Shown: one piece after another, positions 37,249-46,500 of the stretch
Numbering within the stretch: position 1 is the stretch's first letter
Layout: each line of letters opens with the position of its first letter
DNA from: Chloracidobacterium sp.
GTDB taxonomy: Bacteria; Acidobacteriota; Blastocatellia; Chloracidobacteriales; Chloracidobacteriaceae
DNA length: 64,000 nucleotides
Direction: 5' to 3'
Assembly: GCA_025057975.1 (NCBI GenBank)
Contig: JANWUV010000005.1
Coordinates: forward strand, 1 to 64,000
Position numbers and translations under genes: made by a program
The notes under the pieces: model-generated
What the model was told of the DNA's origin: nothing
The model's input: the letters and a program-made list of their open reading frames with translations, nothing else
Database searches by the model: none

Positions 37249-37572
37249 TTACAGGGTGTAATGGCGACAACGGGTACAGTACCCTGTTTGCGCCTCAAAA
37301 CGGTCACCCTGGTGGCAAACTTCGCACCGCGCTGGGCGTTCAGCGCGTCTGACCCGAAAGGTCTGCGCCGAACCATCAAACCGGGCAAGGCCGTAGGTGC
37401 GCTGATGCAGGTCCGCGTAGTAGCGACGCGGCAGCAGCAGGGAATCGCTCGATTGGCGGCCGTCTTCAAGCGCGCGGCGTCCGTCGTAATAAAGCTCATA
37501 GACCTCAAAGCCGCAGGACACGACGAAGATCAGAAGGAAGAGCAATGTCCCGAGAACCGCTACGCCTTCCAT
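37249..37572 (-). CDS. Membrane-anchored zinc-ribbon protein in the ubiquitin-like set
   Basis: A 107-residue protein. One transmembrane helix at about residues 4-25 is followed by a polar linker with acidic and Arg patches. A C-terminal putative zinc site has CEVC (83-86) and CTRC (99-102), with His at 87 and 104. Two CxxC pairs 12 residues apart could form a zinc ribbon; a full RING cross-brace (eight ligands) is not present. The gene lies between the E1-like and ubiquitin-like genes (gaps of 70 and 36 bases). An adaptor that brings the system to the membrane is possible, but no known family is recognised. AAAGGAC precedes the ATG. Confidence 0.7.
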   Translation of the reverse strand: MEGVAVLGTLLFLLIFVVSCGFEVYELYYDGRRALEDGRQSSDSLLLPRRYYADLHQRTYGLARFDGSAQTFRVRRAERPARCEVCHQGDRFEAQTGYCTRCRHYTL

Positions 37573-37642
37573 CGGTTTGCGTCCTTTCTAGGCCATGGGG
37601 TGCCTTGCCCTCCTAAGAGCTGTTGAACAGCTTTGGAGTCCT

Positions 37643-38950
37643 CTAACTAGCGCTAGTTTTTTCTCGACCGCTGCCCGCCTCAGCACGTCCCCAATCGCCG
37701 AGCGTTGTCGCCAGATCACCCGTCAACTCACATGACCAGTAACGTCCCTGTCGATCTTCGACCGTTAGAATATGCAACGGGGGGATGCCAAGTTGCCGTA
37801 ATGTACGCTCCGCCGTGTCATCCGTCAGCGGTTGGTCACCGAAGCGATGACGTGAAAAACGAGTAACGACCTCAATATAGCTTTCTCTTTCATAGCTTTC
37901 TTTGGCGGGCGTGCGTAACGACTCACTTATAGCAGAAGCGTTAGCGGTTTGACAGGGCGCACAGATCAACTCGTCGTCATAGAGCTGGTGCGCCGCTCGT
38001 TCAATCACGAGCGAACACCCACAACGACGGCAGGCAATGCGCCGGATGTAGCGCCGGTCGAGATGCACCTGCACGCCGTCACCCAGCGTCTCCTCCAAAA
38101 CATCAAGCGTCTGTTCCAGCGTGGCGTCTGCGCCAAGCGGCAGCTCAATGACGGTCTCAAGGCGACCGTGGGCAAGGCAGTACGGATCGTACGGCAGCGT
38201 GATGGCGTGAAACCCATGCGTCCAACCGTTGTAGACATAGCGCACGCCAAAGGCGACCGGCTCACCGTGAATGACTTTCAGCGCCTCCTGAACTTGCAGC
38301 GCCGAGGTTAACGCCGAGGTTACTTGGATGGTGGGAAGACGCTCCTCCGCAAGGTAACGCCGCCGTACCTGCTCGCAGGAGTCGTAGCGTGAGCGTGCAT
38401 CGGCAATCTGGTCGGGCGTCGCTGCGCAGGCAAAGCAGGGCCCTTCATCCGGCGCAAAGACCGTGATGCTTCCGGTCAATTCGTGCATCCCGGCATTGAT
38501 CCAAGGAACGCCGACGGCGCGGGCGGCCCGGTTAATGCTCAATCGCGCTTCGTCGTTATCGACGCAGCCCAAGATCAGGTCAACCCGCCGAAAAACCCCC
38601 AAACCGACATCCCATACCAAGTCGGCATCCAGCGCGCGCACACCGCTGGTGGCCTCACGGCACAGAGCCTGCACCCGCTCAGCAGCGACCAGCGCCTTCC
38701 GCCGCCCAATGTCGGAAGGATGGAAGAACACTGTCCGGCTAAGGTTGGAAGGCGCAATGTCGTCGTTGTCCACAATCAACAACCACCGTGCGCCTAGCAG
38801 CGCTAAGTTCTTGAGGGTTTCATTGCCTAGCGCCCCGGCTCCGGCCACAAGGATACGCACCGACCGGAGCGTCTCCTGTCGCCACCAACCCAATCGTTCT
38901 TGCCGGTCAAAGAGAGACTCCACAGGTGACGCTTCCGCCGAACCTTTCAT
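37643..38950 (-). CDS. ThiF/E1-like ubiquitin-activating-type enzyme with extra zinc ribbon
   Basis: A 435-residue protein. Residues 12-230 are the E1/ThiF/MoeB adenylation domain: VAGAGALGNE (35-44), VDNDDIAPSNLSR (60-72) with the nucleotide Asp and Arg finger, DIGRRKA (80-86), GCVDNDEAR (128-136). CFAC (172-175) is the first half of the zinc site. Cys192 in DSCEQV stands near the place of the E1 catalytic Cys. The second zinc half appears as CLAH (258-261), CxxH in place of CxxC. A C-terminal region with an added zinc ribbon (CRRCGC 307-312, CAPC 330-333) and about 100 further residues is not seen in MoeB or ThiF. It would adenylate the GG tail of the nearby ubiquitin-like protein. No E2 or JAB gene is adjacent. 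Confidence 0.85.
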   Translation of the reverse strand: MKGSAEASPVESLFDRQERLGWWRQETLRSVRILVAGAGALGNETLKNLALLGARWLLIVDNDDIAPSNLSRTVFFHPSDIGRRKALVAAERVQALCREATSGVRALDADLVWDVGLGVFRRVDLILGCVDNDEARLSINRAARAVGVPWINAGMHELTGSITVFAPDEGPCFACAATPDQIADARSRYDSCEQVRRRYLAEERLPTIQVTSALTSALQVQEALKVIHGEPVAFGVRYVYNGWTHGFHAITLPYDPYCLAHGRLETVIELPLGADATLEQTLDVLEETLGDGVQVHLDRRYIRRIACRRCGCSLVIERAAHQLYDDELICAPCQTANASAISESLRTPAKESYERESYIEVVTRFSRHRFGDQPLTDDTAERTLRQLGIPPLHILTVEDRQGRYWSCELTGDLATTLGDWGRAEAGSGREKTSAS

Positions 38951-38971
38951 CTTGTCGGCGAAGAAATAGGG

Positions 38972-39006
38972 GAAAAAACTTGACCGTAGCTTTCGGCTAC
39001 GGTCAA
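38972..39006 (-). terminator. Rho-independent terminator between the TPR gene and the E1-like gene
   Basis: TTGACCGTAGC (38980-38990) and GCTACGGTCAA (38996-39006) form a perfect 11-bp stem with a five-base loop. On the reverse strand it is followed by GTTTTTT. It ends the Exb/TPR unit 38 bases after the TPR stop codon, and only 22 bases before the E1-like start, so that gene needs its own promoter inside or above the hairpin, or depends on read-through. Confidence 0.85.
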
Positions 39007-39043
39007 CTGCAAATCAGATTGGAGCAAAAAAGTATCCAAACTT

Positions 39044-39916
39044 CTAACTGCCGCCCGACAGTTCAGCCGCCGCTTGGCGATTCAACTCCTGAAACTTCTC
39101 AGTCGCTTCTTGGGCAGACTTCTCAAGCTTGCTCACCAACTGAGCGTCAGCCGTCGCCTTGATTTGCTCTTTGAGCAGAAGCGACTTGTAGCTGTAGGCG
39201 TTAGCGTACTTTGGATCGGCCGCAATGGCTTGTTCGATGTACTTGAGTCCAGTCTGAACAGCTTGCTGGAGCGCGTCAATGTCTTCTTTTTTCCACTTAT
39301 CTGGTTTAGCGACCTCCGGTAGTTTACCCGGCACCTGTGTTTCATACTTCTTTGAGATTTTCGTGGCTTCGTTCCAGTAGGTTACGCCAATCGAGTAGAA
39401 GCACTCCGCCTTCGTTGTCGGCTTTTGGTTGGGCAGGTCAGCACGCTTCTGAAGCCATTCCTTGTAGCTTTTCTGGTCATCCAAGGTTTTGTAGAGATCA
39501 GCGATGAAGGCATAGACCTGGTCGCGGTCGCGCTCTTTGAGACGGGATTCATTTTCCGGCTTGAGCAGTTCCTTGTAGGCGTCAATCGCCATTTTCGCGG
39601 TTTTGATCTGCTCTTCCCCATCTTCGCTGGCGACGCGCGACCGAATCGCTGTTGCATAAAAGAGCTTAGCCTGAACAAAATCAGGGTCCTTTTCCATGGC
39701 CTGTTTGAAGAGCTTTTCAGCCTTCTCATAACGGCCCTTGTTGTACTCACGCGCACCCTGATTCAATAGATCTTTAGCAATCAGTTTGTTGCATCCGGCG
39801 ACGCCTACAGCAAGCACCATCGCACCGCACGCCGGGACGGCCTTGCGCAGGATGGAGCGCATCCACTGAAAAACACTGCGCGGGGCTTGTTTTACCATAA
39901 GAACGAAGTTGCTCAA
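39044..39916 (-). CDS. TPR-repeat protein, probable lipoprotein
   Basis: A 290-residue protein. A basic N-terminus and hydrophobic segment end in VGVAGC (about 38-43), a likely lipoprotein signal, so it is probably anchored in the envelope. The rest is helical repeats of TPR type: LLNQGAREYNKGRYEKAEKLF, then KDPDFVQAKLFYATAIRS. GVTYWNEATKI and GLKYIEQAIAADPKYANAYSYKSLLLKEQ follow. The start overlaps the ExbD stop by four bases, so it belongs to the ExbB-ExbD-ExbD operon. Tetratricopeptide proteins often scaffold complexes; a link to the TonB-type motor is inferred. Confidence 0.8.
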   Translation of the reverse strand: MSNFVLMVKQAPRSVFQWMRSILRKAVPACGAMVLAVGVAGCNKLIAKDLLNQGAREYNKGRYEKAEKLFKQAMEKDPDFVQAKLFYATAIRSRVASEDGEEQIKTAKMAIDAYKELLKPENESRLKERDRDQVYAFIADLYKTLDDQKSYKEWLQKRADLPNQKPTTKAECFYSIGVTYWNEATKISKKYETQVPGKLPEVAKPDKWKKEDIDALQQAVQTGLKYIEQAIAADPKYANAYSYKSLLLKEQIKATADAQLVSKLEKSAQEATEKFQELNRQAAAELSGGS

Positions 39917-40350
39917 TCGAGATTATCAATCTGCAATCCAATCGGAGTTGCGCCAGCCCCCTTAGCAATGTCAATCAGCTTGAGGACCCGCTCATACTGA
40001 ACATCGCGGGGCGCTTTGATGAAGGCGGCGCGCAGATCGGATGGTCGTTTTTCCAAGAACTCTTTCAGCTCACGCTTGAGCTGTTCTTCAGTTTTTTCCT
40101 GCGTATTCCACCGAATGACGCCTTGCCGGTCAATAGTGAGTACAGGAAAAATTGTTTCGCTTTGCGTTCGCTGTTGTTCTTTTGGCTTTTCTGGAATTTT
40201 ACTCTCAAAGCGGTGGGGATCCTTGTGCTTGATGACCATAAAAATAATGATCATCACCAGCAAAACATCAATGAGCGGCGTAATATTGACATCAGGACGT
40301 GGGCCGCTGACATCACTGCCGCTGGGGCCGCCACCGGTCGCTATGCCCAT
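39913..40350 (-). CDS. ExbD/TolR family biopolymer transport protein (second copy)
   Basis: A 145-residue protein with a short Gly/Ser-rich N-terminus, one transmembrane helix (PDVNITPLIDVLLVMIIIFMV, about 20-40) containing the conserved proton-path Asp, and a periplasmic domain. It forms the energising complex with ExbB. It follows the first ExbD copy by 78 bases and is coupled to the TPR gene by a four-base overlap. Two different ExbD copies suggest mixed subunits or separate TonB and Tol-like roles. Confidence 0.92.
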   Translation of the reverse strand: MGIATGGGPSGSDVSGPRPDVNITPLIDVLLVMIIIFMVIKHKDPHRFESKIPEKPKEQQRTQSETIFPVLTIDRQGVIRWNTQEKTEEQLKRELKEFLEKRPSDLRAAFIKAPRDVQYERVLKLIDIAKGAGATPIGLQIDNLD

Positions 40351-40428
40351 GGTTTGTTCCTCCTTGAGTTATGGGTCGTTGCCTACCTGCCGACGAAGGC
40401 GCGCGAGGAATGAACGTACATAGCTTCC

Positions 40429-40866
40429 TTACTGCTTCTTTTTGCGCTTTTCAGTTACAAGGCCGATCCGATCAATGCCGGCGTTCCGGATGGCATCCAC
40501 CGTCATGACGACCTCACCGTATGGTACGTTCTTATCGGCCCGGATATAGACCACCTGATCTTCTTTTTTGGATTTTTCACGCATCAAGCGTTTGATGCGC
40601 TCAACTAACTCCCCGCGCGCCACCAAGTCGCGCCCGACAAAATACTGCCCTGGCCCAGGAATGGAAACCACCACCGACGTGTCCTTTGTGATGTTCGGAT
40701 CCTCGTCTGGGTTATCATTTTCAGGCAGGTTGACGTTGACGCCTTGCGAGAGCAAAGGAGTCACGACAATGAAAATAATCAAAAGCACCAACATAACGTC
40801 AACCATGGGCGTTACGTTGATGTCACTATTGTAGCTGCTACTGCCGCCGCCAGTAGAGATGGCCAT
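40429..40866 (-). CDS. ExbD/TolR family biopolymer transport protein (first copy)
   Basis: A 145-residue single-helix protein with SDINVTPMVDVMLVLLIIFIVV (about 14-35), including the conserved helix Asp, and a periplasmic domain ending NAGIDRIGLVTEKRKKKQ. Its start lies two bases after the ExbB stop, so the pair is tightly coupled. Confidence 0.93.
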   Translation of the reverse strand: MAISTGGGSSSYNSDINVTPMVDVMLVLLIIFIVVTPLLSQGVNVNLPENDNPDEDPNITKDTSVVVSIPGPGQYFVGRDLVARGELVERIKRLMREKSKKEDQVVYIRADKNVPYGEVVMTVDAIRNAGIDRIGLVTEKRKKKQ

Positions 40867-40868
40867 CG

Positions 40869-41624
40869 CTAGCGCGCTCCCCGCCGCTTCAAGAAATAAT
40901 CAATCAACTCAGATGAGGAGTTTTCCATTTCAACATTATAGGCTTCCACTTTGCTGGTGAAGTAGTTGAACATCCACACAGCAGGCACTGCCACCAGCAA
41001 CCCGAAAGCCGTTTCGACCAGCGCCTCCGAGATGCCGCCCGCTACGGCCCCAATCCCAGCGCCTTCAGCTTCCTTCATGCCTTGGAAGGCATTGATGATA
41101 CCGACCACTGTGCCGAACAAACCTACAAACGGGGCCGTTGAGCCAATGGTCGCTAGACCAGAAAGGCCGCGCTTGAACTCGGCCATCTTGACCGCCACGG
41201 CTCGCTGCAAGGCCCGCTTAGAAGCTTCAATGACGTCGCCCGACAAGTTGGGGTCGTTCTGGTGCGCCCGGAACTCCTGCAAGCCAGCGTTGACCACCAC
41301 TGCCAGATGACTCTTCCGGTGTTGGTCAGCGATGTTGATAGCCTCCTCGATGCGGTCGTTCTTGAGCGCCTGCGCCACTTTCGGGGCAAATTCACGGGAT
41401 TGGGTCTTCGCCTGCGTGTAGGTTAAGAACCGCTCAACCATGATGGCGATGGAGTAAACAGACATCAGAAACAAGATGATCGCCACCACCAAAGCGGTTG
41501 GACCCATCTTTCGGATCATGCCAAGTAGGGTGAAGTCTTCAGTTTCGGCCTTGCCGCCTTCCTGGGCAAACATAATCATCGCCTGCATGGCCAACAGGCC
41601 GAACTTCGTGAACAGCAACGTCAT
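40869..41624 (-). CDS. ExbB/TolQ/MotA family proton channel protein
   Basis: A 251-residue inner-membrane protein with an N-terminal segment, a first helix near ALVVAIILFLMSVYSIAIMV (44-63), a cytoplasmic loop, and two close helices. LSGLATIGSTAPFVGLFGTVVGI (154-176) is the family signature, followed by ALVETAFGLLVAVPAVWMF. It forms the proton-driven motor with ExbD and TonB. Operon order is ExbB, ExbD, ExbD, TPR. Confidence 0.94.
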   Translation of the reverse strand: MTLLFTKFGLLAMQAMIMFAQEGGKAETEDFTLLGMIRKMGPTALVVAIILFLMSVYSIAIMVERFLTYTQAKTQSREFAPKVAQALKNDRIEEAINIADQHRKSHLAVVVNAGLQEFRAHQNDPNLSGDVIEASKRALQRAVAVKMAEFKRGLSGLATIGSTAPFVGLFGTVVGIINAFQGMKEAEGAGIGAVAGGISEALVETAFGLLVAVPAVWMFNYFTSKVEAYNVEMENSSSELIDYFLKRRGAR

Positions 41625-41785
41625 GAGATGTTGTCCTCCAAGTTAGAGAGAAACTTTTGAAGATGCCGCCGGCGCGAAACAACACTTTAATTTCGGAATA
41701 AGCTCTTGACGTTCGACGCCATAGCGACCCTGACTAGCTTTTTTCAATCAGCAAAGTTTGCTCTTATACGTGCAAACCCATGCGC

Positions 41786-41814
41786 AAAAGCCGCCGTAGG
41801 AGGTCCACGGCGGC
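41786..41814 (-). terminator. Terminator between tonB and the ExbB gene
   Basis: GCCGCCGT (41790-41797) pairs with ACGGCGGC (41807-41814), with a nine-base loop. On the reverse strand four T follow. It lies just after the TonB stop codon, so tonB is at least partly a separate unit from the Exb genes. Confidence 0.6.
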
Positions 41815-41826
41815 CCGCCCACTAGT

Positions 41827-42615
41827 TCAGTTGAGTACAAATCTAAACGTAATCGCGCCTGTAACTTTGACTGGTTGACCGTTGAGAATCGTCGGCTTGA
41901 ACAACCAGCGCCGCGCCGCGCTTACTGCCGCCTGTTGCAGAAGCGCCGGGCCGCTAACGGCGCGCGCACTTACCACCTGACCTTGCTCATTGATTAGAAT
42001 TTCAACCACGACATCACCCTGAATGCGAGCCGATTTGGCAACCGCCGGGTAATCCGGCTGAACACGGTTGATGGCGCTCCCGCGCAACACACCTTCACTA
42101 CGGCGGACAGGCCCCGACTGCACTTGTGTATCCTTTGGCGGGTCCGGCGGCGGCGGCGGCGCAGCGTCGCCGGTGCTTCCTGGCACGCCGCCCGGCACAC
42201 CGCCCGGGACACCGCCCGGCACGCCGCCCGGCACACCGCCTACGATACCAGCCGTAGCACCAGCCCCAGCGTCTCCAACACGTGAACGAAGCTGCGCTTG
42301 CTTCGGAATTTCTTTAATCTCCTTTGGCACTTCCTTCGGCGCCGTAAATGTGTCGTCAATGATCGGCGCTTTGGTTTGCGGCGCAGCCGTCGCTGCCGCT
42401 GGCGGGGGCGGCGGTGGAGGCGGCGGTGGAGGCGGCGGTGCCAATAGGGTGACATCGTTGGCCGACTGACTCAGTTCGGCCGCAGCCGTCCAAACTTGCC
42501 AGATGACCAAACCAGTAAAGCCAATCACCCAAATGACAAAGGTACCAGCCATAAAGGCCGAACGCCGTTTCGCGTCTTTGATGTGTGAAGTGGACTCAAC
42601 CATAGTGTCAAACAT
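41827..42615 (-). CDS. tonB: Energy transducer TonB
   Basis: A 262-residue protein with the TonB layout. A cytoplasmic N-tail is followed by one helix (MAGTFVIWVIGFTGLVIW, about 23-40), a periplasmic Pro-rich stretch (13 Pro in a run near 63-75), and a linker of repeated GGVP units (about 125-145). The C-terminal domain has RVQPDYPAVAKSARIQGDVVVEILI and WLFKPTILNGQPVKVTGAITFRFVLN. The C-domain contacts the TonB box of receptors such as those at 24808 and 48443. The GAGG site precedes the start; ATG at 42603 is also in frame. Confidence 0.92.
   Translation of the reverse strand: MFDTMVESTSHIKDAKRRSAFMAGTFVIWVIGFTGLVIWQVWTAAAELSQSANDVTLLAPPPPPPPPPPPPPAAATAAPQTKAPIIDDTFTAPKEVPKEIKEIPKQAQLRSRVGDAGAGATAGIVGGVPGGVPGGVPGGVPGGVPGSTGDAAPPPPPDPPKDTQVQSGPVRRSEGVLRGSAINRVQPDYPAVAKSARIQGDVVVEILINEQGQVVSARAVSGPALLQQAAVSAARRWLFKPTILNGQPVKVTGAITFRFVLN
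42182..42240. repeat. Twelve-base tandem repeat inside tonB
   Basis: About five tandem copies of a 12-base unit (GGCACRCCGCCC on the plus strand) encode the GGVP repeats of TonB. Unit loss or gain keeps the frame and changes only the linker length. Confidence 0.8.
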
Positions 42616-43153
42616 ACGCTTACCTCACCTTCCACGAGCAACCAAAAGACAGACCCAACCCACACTTGGGCGGATTCTTCCCGGATAACGGAGTCGGCCG
42701 TAAAGCATGGTAGAGCTTGTAATGCCTTGAAGATCGCGCGTGTAAAACAGCCTCGTCACCTTGCCTCAGCGTCGGCATTGAGTCAGGCAACCTTGAAAAT
42801 CCACTCAACCGATAGCCAACCTGCGGCGGTATGGTTACGTTGCTCTGGCGTATTTTGAGTGCGCCAAACGTTACTTCCGAGTAAAAGCTTAAGTCAAGGC
42901 TTTTTCCGTTTTTGAGCCGATACACGGCTGTTGCTTGTCCGACCGAAACCACACGGAGCGACCATCAACGTTTTGATGATCGCCCCACCCTCCCTACCTA
43001 CCGGCGTTTGACACATACGTCGTGGGGTAGGTTCCCACGACTTGCCGTTTCTATGCTACCGCCTCTGTCGTTTGGCGCAGGTGCAGGGAAAGCATCTAAA
43101 AGCCGACTTTCGGTAGGCGCGGCTTGATTTGGCTTGCTTGTTCCGCGTTGATA
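42616..43153. other. Intergenic region ahead of tonB, hairpin near 43019
   Basis: About 540 bases without a supported gene. A 110-codon frame on the reverse strand (42620-42952) lacks a ribosome-binding site and known similarity. GTCGTGGG (43019-43026) and CCCACGAC (43034-43041) form a perfect 8-bp hairpin downstream of the ArsR gene, but no U-tract follows. The tonB promoter should lie here. Confidence 0.4.
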
Positions 43154-43510
43154 TTAACCCAGCAGCGCCGCCCGGCGGGCGGCGAGTTGCGCCTCAATGC
43201 CGCTGCACACCAATTCACACAGGGCAAAAATTGTCTCGTCGGCAATGCGGTAGCGAACGCTCGTCCCCTCGCGCCGCCGCGCAACCATCCCGGCGTCGAG
43301 CAGTACCAGCAGGTGCTTCGAGACGTTGGCCTGACCGTAGCCGGTTTCCGTCACCAACTCGCCGACGCTCATCTCCCCGCGCTCACGCAGCAGGTTCAGC
43401 AGCTTGAGGCGGGTCGGCTCGGACAGCACCCGGAAGCGAGCGGCGATCATTTCCAACGCTTCGTCGCTCAGACGATGTGATGCAAGGGGCATAGAACAGG
43501 CAACCGTCAC
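43154..43510 (-). CDS. ArsR/SmtB family transcriptional regulator
   Basis: A 118-residue winged-helix repressor. LSEPTRLKLLNLLRERGEMSVGEL is followed by the recognition helix GYGQANVSKHLLVLLDAGMVARRREGTSVRY. Cys pairs of the ArsR CVC type are absent from helix 3, so the signal may be another metal site or none. The ATG overlaps the RND permease stop by four bases (ATGA), so it is the last gene of the efflux operon and probably controls it. A candidate operator lies at 48318-48343. Confidence 0.9.
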   Translation of the reverse strand: MTVACSMPLASHRLSDEALEMIAARFRVLSEPTRLKLLNLLRERGEMSVGELVTETGYGQANVSKHLLVLLDAGMVARRREGTSVRYRIADETIFALCELVCSGIEAQLAARRAALLG

Positions 43511-46500
43511 GTTCCTACCACAGATTCCGCCGGGACAGGCTCTACTGCGTCGCCAGTTTCCACAGACGGCGTCACTGGCGTCGCCAGCCGCGGCCGATGG
43601 ACCATGTAATACAACGTTGGGACAGCTAAACGCGAGAGCAACAAACTTGCTGCCTCGCCCGAAATCAACGCCAATGCCAATCCCTGAAAAATCGGGTCGA
43701 GCAGGATGATCCCTGCGCCGACCATCACGGCCGCCGCCGTCAACACCATCGGTCGGAAGCGTACCGCGCCTGCGTCCACCACCGCCTTCTCTAGCGGCAT
43801 GCCCTCTGCCAAGCGCAGTTCAATGAAGTCCACCAGAATAATCGAGTTGCGCACGACGATGCCTGCCCCAGCGATGAACCCAATCATCGAGGTCGCCGTG
43901 AAAAACACCCCGAACGCCGCATGCGCCGGCAGGATGCCGACCAGCGAAAACGGAATCGCTGCCATGATGACCAACGGCGTCACAAACGACTCGAACCAAC
44001 CAACAGTCAGTACGTAAATAAGCAACAAAACAACGACGAACGCCAAACCCAAATCACGGAAGACCTCATAGGTAATATGCCATTCGCCGTCCCACTTCAT
44101 GGCGTACCGCGCATCGCTTTCGGGCAACTGCGCCACGTAACGGGTCAGAGCTGTTCCGTCCGGCAACTTGAGCGCATCCAGCGCGGCGTTGAGCTTCAAA
44201 ATCGCATAGACCGGGCTTTCCGTCCGTCCGCCGGTATCGCCCGTGACATACACCACCGGCATGAGGTTCTTGTGGTAGAGCGGACGCTCGGCAACGCCGC
44301 TTTCACGGCGCACCAGTTCACCAATGGCGACCGCGCCCCCCTTGGCGGCGCTCACCCGCAGGCTTGCTAGCGCCTCCGGGTCGGCGCGAAAGGCGCGCGG
44401 CGCCTCAAGGACAATCGCCGTCGGCTCGCGCTCGGTCGGCAGGTGCGCCAACCCGACGACGCGCTTGTTGAGCGCCCAATCCAGCGTATTGAGCACCGCC
44501 GCCTCCGCCACGCCGTGTCCAGCTAATCGTTCGCGGTCAAGTCGGAAGGTCGTCTGCGGTTGCGGCTCAACGCCGTACCAATCCACATCCACCACGCCTT
44601 CCGTCTTTTCAAAGATCGTCCGCACCTCACGGGCGATACGCTCGCGCTCGGCGTCGTCGGGGCCGTAGATTTCCGCCACCAGCGTTGACAGCACCGGCGG
44701 TCCCGGCGGCACTTCCGCTACTTTGATCCGCGCGCCGTAGCGTTCGGCGATTGCCATCAATCCCGGTCGTACCGCCTTGGCGATGTCATGCGACTTGGCG
44801 GAACGCGCATGCCGGTCAGTCAGATTGACCTGCAAATCGGCAACTAACGGCCCTCGCCGCAGAAAGTAGTGCCGTACCAAGCCGTTGAAGTTGTAGGGGG
44901 CTGCCGTCCCGACGTAGGACTGGACATTTTCCACGTTAGGTTGCATCAGCAGGTAGTCGGCCAGCTCGCGCGCGAGTGCGCCGGTTCGCTCCAGAGTCGC
45001 GCCCTCAGGCATGTCCACGATGACCTGAAATTCCGATTTGTCGTCAAAGGGCAGCATCTTGACGATAACGGCTTTGAGCGGTACGAGCAGCAACGCACCC
45101 AACAGCAACGCAATCATCCCGCCCAGAAACAGCCGCCGCCACTTGGTTTCACCGATGACGTGATGCATGACGCGCCGGTACAGGCGCGTGAGGAAGTCCT
45201 CCGGTTCGCCTTCGCCATGACCGCCGCTGCGACCGCCCTGCGACAGAATGCGGTACGCCGCCCACGGGGTCACGACGAATGCAACGACCATGGAAAACGC
45301 CATCGCAGCCGATGCGCCAATCGGGATTGGCCGCATGTAGGGTCCCATCAGCCCACCGACAAACGCCATCGGAAGAATCGCCGCCATCACGGCCAACGTC
45401 GCTAGAATGAGCGGCGAACGCACTTCGTTGACGGCCTCAATCGTGATCTCCAGCGCCGAACGTCCCTGATTGCGCGCCATGCGGACATGGCGGACGATGT
45501 TTTCAACGTCCACAATCGGGTCGTCCACAAGGATGCCGATGGAGAAGATGAGCGCAAACAACGTGATACGGTTGAGCGTAAAGCCGAGCCAGTAAAACGT
45601 CGCCAAGGTCAGCGCCAGCGTGACCGGAATCGCCACGCCGACAATGAGCGACTCGCGCCAACCCAGCATCAATCCAATCAGCGCCATCACCGAAACGACG
45701 GCGATGAACATGTGAAACAGCAGCTCGTTGGATTTCTCCGCCGCCGTCACACCGTAGTTGCGCGTCACGGTCATCTCGACATCCGACGGAATGACGCTCC
45801 CCTTCAGCGCATTAACGCGCGTTAGGATTTCATCCGCCAGTCGGGTGGCGTTGACGCCTTTCCGTTTAGAAACCGCAAGCGTGACGGCCGGGTGCTCGCC
45901 GGTTGGCTGTCCGGTCTTTTCGTCGCGTGCGGCGTGCCGGACAAAGCGCGTCAACTCTTCCGCGCCGTCGCGGATGTCGGCCACGTCGCGGAGGCGGATT
46001 AACTGGTCGCCGCGCCCGCCTACTACGATGTCACCCAACGCTTCGGCGCTTTCCACCGCGCCGGTGGCAACGATGACCGTCGCGCTGTCTGCGCGGGCCG
46101 CCTCCGCCGGACTAAGCGCCTGATTCGCCGCTGCGAGTCGCGCGGCGAGCGCGTCCGCTGTGACACCGTAGGCTTCCATCCGCGCCGGATCGAGGACAAC
46201 ACGGAACTGACGGCGCGCACCACCGATGATTTCCGTCTCGGAAACGTCCGGCGTCCGTTTGACGACCGTTTCCACTTCGGCTGCAATGCGCCGCAGCGCC
46301 AGATCGTCTTGGACGGCGCTCCAGAACGTCAGCGTCAGGATGGGTACGTCGTCAATCGAACGCGCAATCACTTGCGGCGGCGTCGCTTCCGGGGGAAGGT
46401 CGCCGACGTGGGCGTCCAGTTGCTTGCGCAAACGCACCAGCGCGTCTTCTTCATCTACGCCGACGAAAAACCGAACGACAACCAGCGTTTCGCCGGGCGT

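Noticed and set aside
37249-37572. RING finger ubiquitin ligase
   Set aside because: Only four Cys in two CxxC pairs are seen; a RING needs eight ligands.
37643-38950. E1-like gene as moeB or thiF
   Set aside because: It is much longer, has an added zinc ribbon, and no molybdopterin or thiamine genes are nearby; the partner gene is YukD-like rather than MoaD/ThiS-like.
42620-42952. 110-codon reverse-strand ORF ahead of tonB
   Set aside because: No start signal and no family; lies in the tonB promoter region.
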